Assembly (NCBI GenBank): GCA_950106755.1
Contig: OX467086.1
Coordinates: forward strand, 15,766,001-15,830,000
Reading direction: 5' to 3'
DNA: 64,000 nt
Source: Climacium dendroides
Taxonomy: Eukaryota; Streptophyta; Bryopsida; Hypnales; Climaciaceae
Below are positions 10,443 through 22,485 of the stretch, in pieces. The notes beneath the pieces were generated by a model. That model ran no database searches. It saw only the letters and a list, made by a program, of their open reading frames with translations, and was not told the DNA's origin. The position numbers were made by a program, and so were the translations under genes. Every line of letters starts with the position of its first letter. Within the stretch, counting starts at the first letter, position 1.

Positions 10443-12889
10443 ATGGCCAGATTATGGGCTTCATCGCTCCCCACTACGTCCCGTCTCTTGGCCATCACTT
10501 CCTCCTCCGCTTCTCATCTCCCTCTTCTCTCGTTATCTTCTGCTTCCTCCTCCTCGTCGTTTCCGTCTCGTTCTCCTCTCACATTCCGCTCTCTTAGCCC
10601 TCCTCTGCGTTTGCGCAACGCTCCCATGTTGCAACAGCCACAGCGCTCCATTTCTTTTGGTACGCGGGAGCCAATTTGGGGGATGCGGATGCGGATTTTG
10701 AAGGTTTTAGGGTTTTAGGGTTTTAGGGTTTGGATTGGTGTAGGGTTTAGAATTGGTGTGAGTTGGCGAGGAATTTAGGGACGGGAGTTATTTTATGTGC
10801 GCGGTCGGGAATGATGGTTACTATGGATTCGATTTCTGGCTGTGACGTTGGATTTGTGGTTTGATTGGCGGGGTTTTCTTCCAACGGATTGGTTTGCAAT
10901 GCAGGTACTGCGAAAGCTGTGGGAATCCCGGACGGTGTAGGAGGAAAAACGAAGTTGAAGGAACGGGAGATTTTGGTGCAGCACCTGTTAGTGCCGGAAG
11001 ATCAGCTGCAGTTGTTGCTTGACCTTCAGCGCCGAGTTATGCAAGGTCTTTCTTTGACACCCTCCGTTTTTTGTTCTCTGAGCTGAAAATTGCGGAATTT
11101 GCGTGTGTAGTGGCAGCTGAGTAGGTTTGAGGACCGAGACATTTGAGGGAATGTCAGGACGTAGGTGTTGCAGTGAATTCTCTGGATTTACGTCTTATTG
11201 CTAGTAGTGACGATTTCTTTGCCTTCTGCTCAGATGGAGTGGATTTAAGTGATTTGGCAACTGAACACTCTATTTGCGCTTCTAAGAGCGAAGGAGGAAT
11301 GCTGGGATGGATATCTCTTGGTCGAACTGTAAGTTTTTGACCTCTGCCCTTCTTCGAAAAGTTTCAAGTCACGGGCCAGACCAATTTGGGATCACTCAAC
11401 TTTCAATATTCGCCAAAAATACAATGTTCAATATCAGGGAATGAATTCTGGTATGATTTGCTAAAATTCTGTGGTTGTCTCCATGGTATAGTAACTCCAC
11501 TAAATTTGTTATTTAATGTTATACAAATTTTTAAATAAGAAGTATGGTTATGTTCCGAATCTTCCAGACCTCAAAATTGATATGCACTAGAATTGATATC
11601 TCCGGAGGAATACGCTTTATTTTTATGTTGCATTGCTTCGTTACTGAGTCCTTGAGGTCATTTTAAGTGATCTTTCTGCAAGTAAAACCGACAATGCTAT
11701 TCACCGTAATGACATGTCTCTTTGGAGTAAGGTGCCGGAATTTGAAGAGGCGGCCTTCAAAGCTCCTTTGAATAAATTGGTTCGCGTCAAAACGAAACAT
11801 GGTTGGCATCTTCTGCAAGTGCTATCGGAACGGTCTGTTCTTCATTTATCTTAGACCTTTTCAGTCAAATTTTCATATATTTAGACTAAAAAATAAGTCG
11901 AAACTGCTTATTACTTTTTGGAATCTGAATCAGTAGGGTTGGTGCCATTTACAAGGCTCGAGCATATTCTCATGTGGGTCTCTGTTCTGCAGAGAGGCTA
12001 GTTTCTTGCGTGATATAAACGTGGACGAATTTGGCTCTAAAATGGAAGATCCTGAATTTTTGCAAGAAGCACAGCTGGTGGATGTGCGGGAACCCGATGA
12101 AATGTAATTCATCATACATTGGTCTTGTTTAATTCTGCGGGGAGTCTATTTTTGGTATTGGGTGTTTTTGTTATCATAAACGACATTTCCTAGACTTCAG
12201 CAATGTAACTGGGGCTTGGACTTTTTGTTTCGATAGCAATTGCTTATTTTAAACAGTGCTTTACTGGATTTGTTTGCGTCTTACCTCAACTGTGTTCGCA
12301 TCAGTGCAACAGCATCAATTGAAGGATTCAAGGCTTATCCACTCAGTCAATTCGGAAAATGGGCACCAACTATTACAGAAGATCTTGACCCAACCAAAGA
12401 CACATTTGTGCTGGTGAGCTAAGCAATGCCTCTTCTCATCTGTGTTGGATGACGAATCCCTTGCATGGTTTTATAAGTTCCAAGAGTTTAAGTTGGGATT
12501 TCTGCAATGTCAATCAATTATGTTTGGGACTAGCAGAGGATTACCGGGTTTACATTTTTGTTGGAGTTATGATTCTCATGGAGAGGTGTTTCTGGTGCAG
12601 TGTCATCATGGCATGCGATCTTTACAGGCTGCTAATTGGCTGAAATCTCAAGTACGTCACCTGAAATCCTGCAATTATTTCATCAAGCTTGCTTTTTGAA
12701 TATCAGTTGCGATTTGTGCTGCGGTGAAATCTCATACTTCGAAGCTGCATGCTCAATCTATTCGTTTGGTGATCTAATATTCTGTTTATATAATACTCTA
12801 TGTTGCAGGGCTTTACAAGATTATACAATATTAGTGGTGGAATTCATGCTTATTCCGTCAAAGTGGATGACAGTATTCCCAAATATTGA
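10443..12889 (+). CDS. Plastid parvulin (PpiC) plus rhodanese domain protein
   Basis: The spliced protein is 301 aa from eight exons: 10443-10659, 10905-11045, 11234-11328, 11732-11832, 11993-12103, 12305-12413, 12601-12651 and 12809-12889. All introns are GT-AG and phases agree throughout. Residues 1 to about 70 are Ser/Arg-rich and nearly free of acidic residues, a typical chloroplast transit peptide. Residues about 92-185 form a parvulin prolyl isomerase domain (EREILVQHLLV, GGMLGW, PEFEEAAF, KTKHGWHLLQVL). Residues about 190-298 are a rhodanese domain with VDVREPDE and the active-site loop CHHGMRS, where Cys259 is the catalytic position. Domain order and length match the land-plant family called rhodanese-like/PpiC domain-containing protein 12 in Arabidopsis (At5g19370). 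The likely role is peptidyl-prolyl isomerisation plus sulfur transfer or a binding function in the plastid stroma. The in vivo substrate is not known from sequence. Confidence 0.95.
10705..10728 (+). repeat. Three tandem TTTTAGGG units in intron 1
   Basis: Three perfect head-to-tail copies of the octamer TTTTAGGG sit 45 bp into the first intron, followed by a degenerate TGTAGGGTTT near 10740. They resemble an interstitial telomere tract. Together with the upstream telo-box they bracket the first exon. Confidence 0.7.
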
Positions 12890-14760
12890 TGCACTTCCAC
12901 TGTTAATGGTTAGAGAGATTCTCATACAAGGTCCCGATGGTAATGGATAGTGAATCGCTGGCAGTCATGGGACTGCTATATATTCTCCCTGTAGGTTTAA
13001 GCGGCTGAAAACATTGGCAGCATCTGTGACAGTCCTGTGTATCGTAAGTCTTTAAATTGGAATCGGTCGTCAAGTAGTTTGGTTGCACGAACACCTTTTG
13101 TCTCACTATGCTGTGCTTATAGATTTTTCACTTGTGAGAAATGGAGTTGGCAAGGTATCCCATTTTCTCTTTTTATGGCTCTTAAAAGTTGGAATCTAGG
13201 TGCCGAGCAGCGCTCGAATTCTTTGCAGACTTATGCTTTATCAGCATCAGTGTCCTTATGACCAAGACCAAATATGGACTCGATGTACCCGGAACCAGAT
13301 AAAGATTTTTAACGTCGGGATTATAAAATTACACAATGTTCAAATTCACGAAACAGTGTAGATTTGCAATGTAATCTATCAGTGCTGGTGATCCCAGTCA
13401 GACCTTTCAGCAGGCCAAGCAGTGCTCGTCATGCATTGGGTGCATCAGAATGTTTCCCCTCATCGATGTTGATGATGTGGAGCTTGTTGACTGAGGTTAA
13501 TTTAAATGTTTATTGCCAAGAATCAGAAATCGTCTTGTTTTCAGATGCTGCTAGTTCAGGAGACCTGGCGGTTGTTATCTGTTGGAAGGGATGGGGCCAA
13601 TTTCGGGATTACAAATGTTTACATCGAACATCCAACTATGGTGGGGTCTAGCAACCTCGATGTGTGTGTACTAAAAGTCTTTGGGGGAGAGAACATGTTG
13701 GTTCCCTCATTGATATTGAGTGATATTGAGTGATAGAATAAGATCTGCCTTCAACATCAAGGACAGAATTTTGCTTCCATTGTTTAAGGTGGGGAATCTG
13801 ATACCATTGCTATATGCTAACCTATTTTCTAAATAATGTATTAATAGATTATATTCTGCACAGCACTGGTGAAATTCTTAGGTGGATATTAGTACAGTAG
13901 TATTAGTAAAGTGTATCCTACATTCATTTGCTCCATTGTCTCCCATATCTTGGAATATACCACTCCAGTATATGTGCCACTATAACTTGTTGTCATGCAG
14001 TTGCAGTAACTCAAATATTGGAGAAGACCTAAGAAGACAAGATCTGTGAAGTTATTTTGGGTCTAGTAAGTGGTAGGCCTTCCAATTGATTTCCATTCAC
14101 TGCTCCTTGTTGTTGGCTGTAAATTATTGCCAAAACAGATATTGCTGGGCATGGCGGCCTTGTTTGTTTGTTTGTTTGTTTGTTAGGCAGCTGGTTTGAT
14201 CACTGGCTCTCTGATGTAAGAAGTTTTGGTGGAGTCTGTCCTGGGCTTGTGGGAATCATTCTCCCACCTGCAGCTCTTACCTGTCTGCAGGCTGGGCTTC
14301 TCTCATTGTGTTCACCTGAACCAACAATATTCCAAACTCATGTGCTGAGCGCTTGCATGCTGCTATGATTGTCTTTCATTGTGGCATTCAATAGGCGTGA
14401 GCTAGCTGGAGCTCTGTGATATTCTTGACAATCATAGTGCAGACAAACTTGCAAACCTGCAGGACAGGGAAAATCACGATCCGGGAGTCCAAAGCTCGAA
14501 AAAGTACACTTGTAATGAGGCCCTTCTTGTGAATTTTTTCGGCTGGCCTGCCAGTTGTAAGTTGTTGCAGGATAAGTTATGTCACAGCCGCACTTGTACA
14601 ATGATGTCATTTTCAATATACTAATAGCTTGCACTTTCTGGGGATGCGGGTACAATCTATTCCAGTCCTGGCATATGTTGACTTAGTCCAATCTTGGATT
14701 TTGAACTTTCAAATCACCACCTGGTGCTGCTCATACTAGTTGGGGGACCTGGGGTGCCCA
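12890..14760. other. 3' flank of the PpiC-rhodanese gene, probably long UTR
   Basis: Base composition stays gene-like and non-repetitive for almost 1.9 kb after the stop codon, so part of this is probably 3' untranslated sequence, possibly with introns. A (TTTG)n run is at 14162-14183. The open frames here are short and overlap in several frames, and I recognise no protein in them. Confidence 0.4.
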
Positions 14761-16880
14761 ACTCTAAAAATCTTTCACAAGGACATCCTAACATTCTTGA
14801 ACTAAGGTAGGGACTGCCCAATGTGCCACTTTTTCCATCAGGTTATAGTTACCATGGTTACACTTATGCAGATTTTTTTTTAGTATTTTCTTGTTGGCAT
14901 TTGAAAGAAGATTTCCAACACTATAAAAGTTGTTTCAGTTGGATATTCCATGTAAAAGTTATAAAGGGTTAGTTTGGGGTAGATGTTCTTGGGGTTTTAT
15001 TTCATTTGGATATTCCATTCAAAAGTTATGAAAGGGCCATTTTGGGGTAGATGTTCTTGGGATTGTTTCTTTAGTGGAGGTAGATGTTGGTTAATGCTTA
15101 AAATGTTTTTTAGTATGTATTCACCAAAAATGTTCCAAAACTGCCATTTCTAGTACAAGTACCAAATTTTAGAAAAAAGAACATTATTAGACACATGTCA
15201 CTATGGAAAAAAAAAATTGAAAAAATTGGGCTACTACACTTCACAAGGGTGTATTTGTATGGAAAAATGTTCATGTTGGTGGTGCTTCTTAGAGAATGAT
15301 TCAAAATACTAAATTGTTGAGAATTTGGTTATGAAAATTTTTAAAAAGCTAATCTAGACATTTTTTAATGTTGTAATAAACAATCTACATCCTATGATTT
15401 AATTTTTTTCAAAAAATATTAAAAATTGAGTTAAATGAAGGACTTCAAAGTTTATTTTGGAATAGAGAATCCATAACTGCTCACAAACTAAAAACTCCTC
15501 ACAACTTTCATCTCATTAATCAAAACAAAATGATTCAAAGTTTTATATAGAGAGAGAGAAAAAGAGAGAATTAATTTTAAATTTTTACTTCTTAAAAAAT
15601 TGATTTTTGAAGAATTTTTTTGAGCTACCTGAGCTACCCATAGTTCAAAGAAAATTACATATCATACAATAACTTTTTAACATGTAGTCAAAAGTTATGA
15701 AAATTGTTGGGCCTTAAAGCTACTCTTTAGGATATGAAAATTTCAAAGATAGAAAATGAAAATTCTACTTGTAGTAAGCTACCTAAAATCACAATATTGC
15801 TAAAAAATGCAATTTGTTCCTTTAGAGGTTAACTAAACATATAGTATCCAAGATATTGGTTATTTGAATGTTAAATGTTCAAAATATTGGTTACCCTCAA
15901 AATATAATACAACTTTGATTATAACTTCAATTGATCCTATCTTCCTTTTTTGATTTCCAAACACAACTTTGATTCTATCTTGCACTTTAGATTTTTAAAT
16001 AGCTTTATTAAATTACCACTTGTATGTTGAAAAACCACTTAATTCCATGCTAGGTGTCATCTAGATGCTACTTTAATAGGAAAAATTGAATTGCTTTGAT
16101 TGCCATTCAAGTTTTATTAGGAGCTCTTATGCAATGAAGGCAACATCAATGTTCCTTGCATCAACACAATTCAAAGTTTTGTCAAAAAGAGCTCCACACA
16201 TGGAGCTTCAACTTCTCAAAGCAAAACATGTTTGGACCAAGCAATGTAGTAGCTTATGGATACATTGTATGTGTTTTGGTGAGTAAGTACACTTGTGTGA
16301 GATTGTAGGTGTTCTTAATTGTAACAAGTGATTTTAATAGTGGTGTAAGTGTGCTTTAGAATTATGAACACCTTGTATTTGATGAGTAGGTGCACTTCTA
16401 AAGATACAAAAAAATTGTGTGAGATTGTAGGTGTTTTTTATTATAACAAGTGATTTTAGTAGTGGTATATAAGGTATACTTTAGAGATATACAATGGAGA
16501 GCATCCGACTACAAGAATGTGATACGGACAAAAAGATCAAGACAATTGAAGGTATGGCAAAAGTCACATGAACGTTTTTCTTTGGATTTTTTAGCACCAT
16601 TTCTTCAATGTGGTTGTTCATCAATACTAATATAGAATGCATTCACTATTTTCAATAAGTATCTTCTCATCATAATGCCACTTAAATAATAGATTGAGAG
16701 GTGGGGACTTTACCAATGTAGTATGTGAAAGTCGATTGAGTTGCTTCTACTTTCTTTATAATTACCATGAGACACTTATAATCATGGAGATGGGGCTCTG
16801 GTGCACCATAGCAAAGAATGAAGTGATTGGAAGCAAGTACATAGCATGAAAAAGTTTTTAAGGCTTGCAAACTCTTTTAA
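14761..16880. other. AT-rich intergenic DNA, no gene seen
   Basis: Short imperfect duplications occur, for example 'aaagttat' contexts near 14955 and 15019, and 'agattgtaggtgt' blocks near 16300 and 16425. No coding region or terminal inverted repeat was found. Confidence 0.35.
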
Positions 16881-17560
16881 CATCCTAAGGAGACCAAAAG
16901 TGTCCTCACATGGTTTCAAGTCCAATTTGAAGTGATGTAACTTTTGCATACAATATTTGAATTCAATAAAACTTGTTGAGAAATTTGTACTTTTTCTTCT
17001 AATTTGTGAGGTCAAATTTTCAAATCAATCCAAGATGTATTAATTTTTTGTAAGCCAATCAAAATTCAAAGGTTCAATTTGAGTTCACCAAATTGCATTT
17101 GATGGTTGTAACTTAAAGGCTTGTATTTCCTTCACCAATGTTAATTTTCAATAAATTTATTGGATTCTATTTCCCTTGAAGTCTAGTTATTGTGGTAAAA
17201 TTTTCATATCAATCCAAGTTGTTTTGAATGTTTGGGAGCAATTCAAAATTTAAAATTCCAACATTTTTGGATTACAGTGAACTTCGGCGGCTTGTTTCTT
17301 CTTCATACAATGTGCGTTTCCAATAATTTGTTTTTTGAGAAGTTGAGCATACTAGTCTAATTTGTGTGGCTAAAATTTCATATCAATTTAGGAAGTTAAA
17401 AGTAATTGAGTAGCATTTTAATAAAAGGAAATTCAGCCTTCAATGTGCATTTTGGAACTTTTCTTCCACCAATGTATGTATGGTGGTTTTGAATCACTTT
17501 ATAATTAAAAAAAAATTTCATTTGAGTAGGATTAGAAATCAAATTTTACTTCAAAATGTG
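16880..17560 (-). repeat. Dispersed repeat R2, inverted copy
   Basis: Read on the minus strand this block matches 33700-34130 and 36640-37100. Landmarks are the complements of 'gaaggagatacaagcc' (near 17114), 'gcaaaagttacat' (near 16935) and a sentence-like run about Leu/Ile-poor 'tcaattggatt' variants. Units appear to be about 180-200 bp and partly tandem. No ORF or termini were recognised. Confidence 0.55.
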
Positions 17561-18950
17561 TTTCTAGAAAAATTTCAACATCCTTTTTTAACACTAAAAC
17601 ATTATAATATTGCAATGTATGTTACAAAATTACTCCAAATTTTATTCACGTCATCTACAGTACATACAATATAAGATTGTATGTTTGAGATTTCTATACC
17701 ACAATATAATACTTCAAAAGCAATGATGTTTTTGAAATCCAAAAGGCCTTCAACTTTTAGGGGATAAATTCCATTAGCAAAACTTGTGGAACGCTATAAA
17801 AAAAATTCCATTTTTTTGGATGTTAACAACAAACACACACTATGGAATTTGAGTGACATGGCATCCAACAAGGATGTGACATGGAATTTTAGTGACATGG
17901 CATCCAACAAGGATTAATAGGCATACCATGTTAGCACACTTTGATGCCATCTATGAATTTTAACATTGTTTTTTTAGACATCAACTAAGATGTGAACTAA
18001 GATGTCAATTGAGACGTTGAAATGTTTTTTGCAAGGACAACTTTGACAACTTCTTAAAATTTAGAAAATTTACATATCCCATAAGTAACTTTTCAAGCCA
18101 TGCAACATAAATACCAAATATGGTGTGTTATATATTAATGGTGCATTATATACAATACATAATGTATGGCATATTGTATGTGGTGTACAATGTATTGTAT
18201 GCAGTGTATTATGTCTTACTTGATTATGCAAAATGTTTGGATGTTAAAGTTGACATCTTAAAAAATGGTTCAAAAAATGTCTAGACATCTAAGTTTACAT
18301 TATTAAAAATAATATTAAAATTCTTCTTAACATCTAAGTTGATGTTCCTCAAAACAATATTAATTTTTTCAAACGGCATGAGGTCAAGTGTTACGTCAAT
18401 TGCTACATCATCTTCAATTTGGGTGGAAAAAATTTGTGGCATTGTCCACCCATGTGGTGCTTACATAGAGGTGATGTGGCTACCACATGGCGCACTTTTG
18501 GCACCTTCTTTGACTATGTCTATGCAAACATTGCATCCAAAATGTGGCACATTTTTCACATGTCTTTGCCACATCAATTCAAATAGATTTTGTTAAACAT
18601 CCACAATGACATGCTTGACATCAGAAAAATGTATGACCATGTTTTTTAGCTTGTCCCAAAATATAGGGGATTCTTATAGTGGAAGATTGTAAAAGACATT
18701 GTCCAAAATAAAATGCTACAATTAAATAGTGAAGAACTAGTCAAAATACATTCAAAGGGCATGAGAAGAAGTGTCTTTAGAGATGTTGAAGTTTTCCTTG
18801 CTAGCATATCTTAATCAAAGCTAAGTGTAGTAGCGCTAGATGGTAGATAGTTTGACAAAAAAAATGCTATTTTTATATATAATTCCACAAGTTTTTATAA
18901 ATGCTTAATACATCAATAAAGTAGGCTTAATTGTCATTCCAACAAAAAAA
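17561..18950. other. AT-rich intergenic DNA with short duplications
   Basis: A direct repeat containing 'gacatggcatccaacaagga' occurs at about 17851-17874 and 17893-17914. Around 18120-18200 there are several variants of 'gtgtattatgt/gtatggcat'. No gene is supported; the plus-strand frame at 18339-18596 has no recognisable product. Confidence 0.35.
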
Positions 18951-18954
18951 AAAC

Positions 18955-20335
18955 TACGTGGCATGTGACTATGCCTAGTCATATTTTAGCTGACGTGGAA
19001 TGTGACTGTGGTAAGTCATATTTTGAGTGATATGCAATACGACTACAAAGAGTTATATTCTAAATAATATGGAATATAATTGTGGTGAGTCATATTTTGA
19101 ATCATATTTTAAGTGATATGGAGTATGACTGCGGTGAGTCATATTTTGGTCATATTTTAAGTGATATGGAGTAATAAATGTTGTGAGTCATATCTTAAGT
19201 GATATGAAGTATAACTGTTGTGAGTCATATCTTAAGTGATATGGACTATAATTGTTGTGAGTCATATTTTGGTTGATGTAGCATATGATTATCGGGAGTC
19301 ATTTTTTTGTTCAAGTTAGTACTAAAAGATAGTAAGAAGTAAAAGCTAAGGTATAATAAGAGGCAATAAAAACTAAAACTAAAAACTAATAAGAAGTAAG
19401 AATAAGACAAGTGAAGATGCAATAAAAGATTAGCAACAACTATAAAGCAACAACAAATTAACAACTATGAAACAACAACAAACTAACAACAAATAAGATG
19501 TAAGAAGCAACAATAGATTAGTAACAACTAAAAACAACAACTAAAACTTCAATAATTAAACAACAACTACAATACAACAATTAGAACTTCAAAAAACAAA
19601 AGAAAGAAGAAGAAACAAGAGTTAGAAAGCAACAACACAACAACCAAAGCACAACAACACAACAATTAGTACTTCAAAAAATAAAAGAAAGAAGAAGAAA
19701 CAAGAGTTATAAGCAACAACAACACAACAACACAACAATTAGTACTTCAAAAAACAAAAAAAGGAAGAAGAAACAAGAGTTAGAAAGCAACAATACAACA
19801 ATTAGAACTTCAAAAAACAAAAGGAGAAAGAAGAAACAAGGGTAAAAAAACAAGAAGATGAAGCATATGAAGTGGCGGCTAGGGTTTTAAAACCCTAAAA
19901 AATGACGGCTAGGATTTCAAAATCCCCCCAAAACAACGATTACGATTTTACAATTTTGAGCAATAATTTATTTACATTTTTTTAAGTTGCCCAAATTTTT
20001 AGAGGTTTGTCCGGAAAAAAACTTCAAAAAAATTGTAAACTTACAAAAATGTGACTATAAAATATGACTACATGTTGTCATATATGCAAAAATATGATTG
20101 ACAAATATGACTGGTGTTCTCGTAATATGTTCCCTATGATGCCCTAAAAAGTATTTTGCCATTCCCCATGCATGTATACTATACACCCATGAAGTACAAA
20201 GGCAAAATATGACTGGCAGTCACATTTGTAGTCATGTTTTTTCCCAACATTGTGTGATCCAAAAATATGACTGCGAGTAGTTGCCAATCATCCTCAGTTA
20301 TATTTTTGCAGTCATAAAACACTTAAATCCTAGTA
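18955..20335. mobile_element. Probable CACTA-element terminal region with subterminal repeats
   Basis: The right end reads CCTAGTAGTG at about 20326-20335, a CACTA-type terminus. From it, many copies of a short motif around 'atatgactg' occur in both orientations (20040-20330). The left side, 18960-19310, carries about eight imperfect copies of 'agtcatattttgagtgatat' with a period near 40-45 bp. Dense subterminal repeats are a hallmark of CACTA elements. I could not place the left terminus or see a transposase, so this is likely a deleted or non-autonomous element. Confidence 0.45.
19570..19850. repeat. A-rich tandem repeat, about four units of 65-85 bp
   Basis: The unit contains 'aacaattagtacttcaaaaa' followed by an 'agaaagaagaagaaacaag' tract and an 'aagcaacaacac' run. 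Four copies begin near 19576, 19661, 19735 and 19798. The array lies inside the probable CACTA region. Confidence 0.7.
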
Positions 20336-20484
20336 GTGAATCTTTAGTGTTCTTATTTGGTGGTACTAATGATGATGTAAACAACCTCATACTCATCTCT
20401 ATTAATACTATATTTAGTGAGAAATCTCAAGGCCTTTTATTGGGTTCAATTCCCTCCTAAGAACATCGCCACCAGCTGCTCCCA

Positions 20485-20652
20485 ATGGCCTCGGCAACGG
20501 CACTTTCTATTTGTCGTGCATTTTTAGCAAAGAATGGCTCCACACCAGCATCCCGTCATGCTACTAATTCTACTGTCTCTCCCGTCATTCTCACATTTGC
20601 TTGGCAAAAGAGAGTCTTTGTAGAGGGTAATTTTATAGTCACGCTAATTTGA
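20485..20652 (+). pseudogene. Orphan first-exon-like ORF with organelle transit-peptide character
   Basis: ATG at 20485 opens a 55-codon frame ending at TGA 20650. The first 50 residues (beginning MASATALSICRAFLAKNGS) are rich in Ala, Ser, Thr and Arg with no acidic residue until VFVEG, like a mitochondrial or plastid presequence. A GT at 20637-20638, directly after GTAGAGG, could be a donor site. Base composition is less AT-rich than its surroundings, and a CACTA terminus lies 150 bp upstream. No downstream exon that continues a known protein was found. It may be a captured or relic first exon; the parent gene was not identified. Confidence 0.3.
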
Positions 20653-21059
20653 TCAATGTAGACTATGACCTCCTAACATGGAGGTAATGGAGGGTAGTGG
20701 GGGATGTACAAAGAAGGGGAAGATTTTTTGTGAGGCCGAGGAGAAGCAATTGTGCTTTTCTTTTTTATACGTTTCGTGGAATTTTTGTACGTTTCATGGG
20801 ATTAAAAGCAAGGGACCGGATAGAAGAGTGGGAATTTTTGGAGACACATTACGGAGATAAGAAATCATATCTCAAGTCAACCAATGCCTAACCTTCAAAG
20901 TGTGTGGGGACACTTTGGAAGCAATTCTTCAACAATGCACACTCCACACATGTTTGAAGGATAGACAAAATCCACAAATAAAAATGATAAAAGAATTTCT
21001 ATTTAAGAATATAAGATTATATAAGAATTTACATCTAAATAAAATTAAAGAATCTATAA

Positions 21060-21450
21060 ATATTAAGATGTACATGTACATGTAATAGATATCTACAAAG
21101 TAAGTAATAAAGCTTCTACTTTTAATCCTTAAGTAGTGTGTGTATGTAATAGATGTCTATAAAGTAAAAAATAAAACTTCTATTTTTAATTCTTTAGTAG
21201 ATGTTTACAAAGTACAAGATAAAGCTTCTATTTTTAACCCTTTAGTACCATGTTCATGTATTAGATATCTACAATGTAAAAGATAAAGCTTCTACTTTTA
21301 ACTCTTTAGTACATGTTCATATATTAGATATCTACAATGTAATAGATAAAGCTTCTACTTTTAACCTTTTAGTACCATGTTCATGTAATAGACATCTATA
21401 ATTTAGGAGATAAATTTTTTACTTTTAACCCTTTAATATTATGTTCATGT
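21060..21450 (+). repeat. Tandem array, unit about 78 bp, five copies
   Basis: Copies share 'agatatctacaatgtaa', 'gataaagcttctactttta' and 'ccctttagtaccatgttcat'. Divergence between copies is modest, lowest in the middle of the array. No coding frame runs through the array. Confidence 0.8.
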
Positions 21451-22124
21451 GGGATAAAAGTCAATTCAAAATTTTGCTTCAAAACAAGTATAATAAGAGT
21501 ACCATAGTGACATTCCCCATGACGTGGCATTTAAATAATGATAATCAATCCAATTTTAGCGAGTTGTTGGTGGAGAGCATTTGATGGTCATGGCACCACT
21601 GCATCTCACGAGGCGGCAAGTGCCTCGCCACTTGTTGATGCCGTGGTCCAATTTTGCGGCACTGGTGGCGATGCTCTAAAATGTTGGTAGGTACTATACA
21701 TCCAATAAAGATGGTGCTTTTGTTTAGTGGCACACTGGAAAGCCCCTACTTTACATTGGTTGGTCTATTTGTTTATCAAGCACAACTTCATATTTGAGAT
21801 TGTTATGTTATTACCTATCAACAGGTTTGAAATTTTTGAATTCATACTTGAATTCAAAGATCCAAAGTGAGCTTGAAAAATCAACAAATCAACAAATTTT
21901 GAAGTAGAGAAAAATTACATTTATTTGTAATGTGAAAATTTTGAAGTTGTACCACCTCATATCAGTATGCAAGGTGAAGTGTACCTAATTATAAACTATT
22001 TACAAAATCTTAAGTTTTGGATTCTAGGCTACATATAAATGCCCTAAACATGAGAATGAGAGTGTAGGGGTTGATTTTTTTTTAAATAATTTTTTTTGGG
22101 TATGCATTGAAGTTTATTTTGATT
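21451..22124. other. Spacer between tandem arrays
   Basis: No gene is supported. A GC-richer patch at 21590-21680 stands out from the AT-rich background but has no recognisable coding content. Confidence 0.35.
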
Positions 22125-22485
22125 TCTAAACTCAAATTGTGCCAACAATGTAGTTAGAGGGTATATGGTTGATTTTTAAAGTTTAGAAGTATTGTAGATG
22201 CAATTAGGTTCAATTTGACCCCATTCAAGATCAAATTTCTCCAACAATGCAACTAGGGGGCAGATGATTGATTTTAGAGTTTGGAAGTATTGTTCGTGCA
22301 AAGTTGGGTTTAATTTGACTCCATTCAAGATCAAATAGCACCAACAATGCACCACAAGGCATATGGTTGATTTTAGAGTTTAGAATTATTATAGGTGCAA
22401 TTAGGTTTAATTCAATAACACCATTCAAGATCAAATTGCGCCAACAGTGCACTAAGAGGCATATGGTTGATTATAAAGCTCGTTA
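22125..22485 (+). repeat. Tandem array, unit about 107-115 bp, three to four copies
   Basis: Each copy has 'ccattcaagatcaaat', 'ccaacaatgca', 'ggcatatggttgatttt' and 'agagtttagaa' in that order. The minus-strand frame at 22231-22452 is only the translated array. Confidence 0.8.

Noticed and set aside
10303..10701. 132-codon plus-strand frame over exon 1 of the PpiC-rhodanese gene
   Set aside because: It is an alternative frame of the transit-peptide exon and does not connect to any domain; the 10443 frame joins the PpiC exon in phase.
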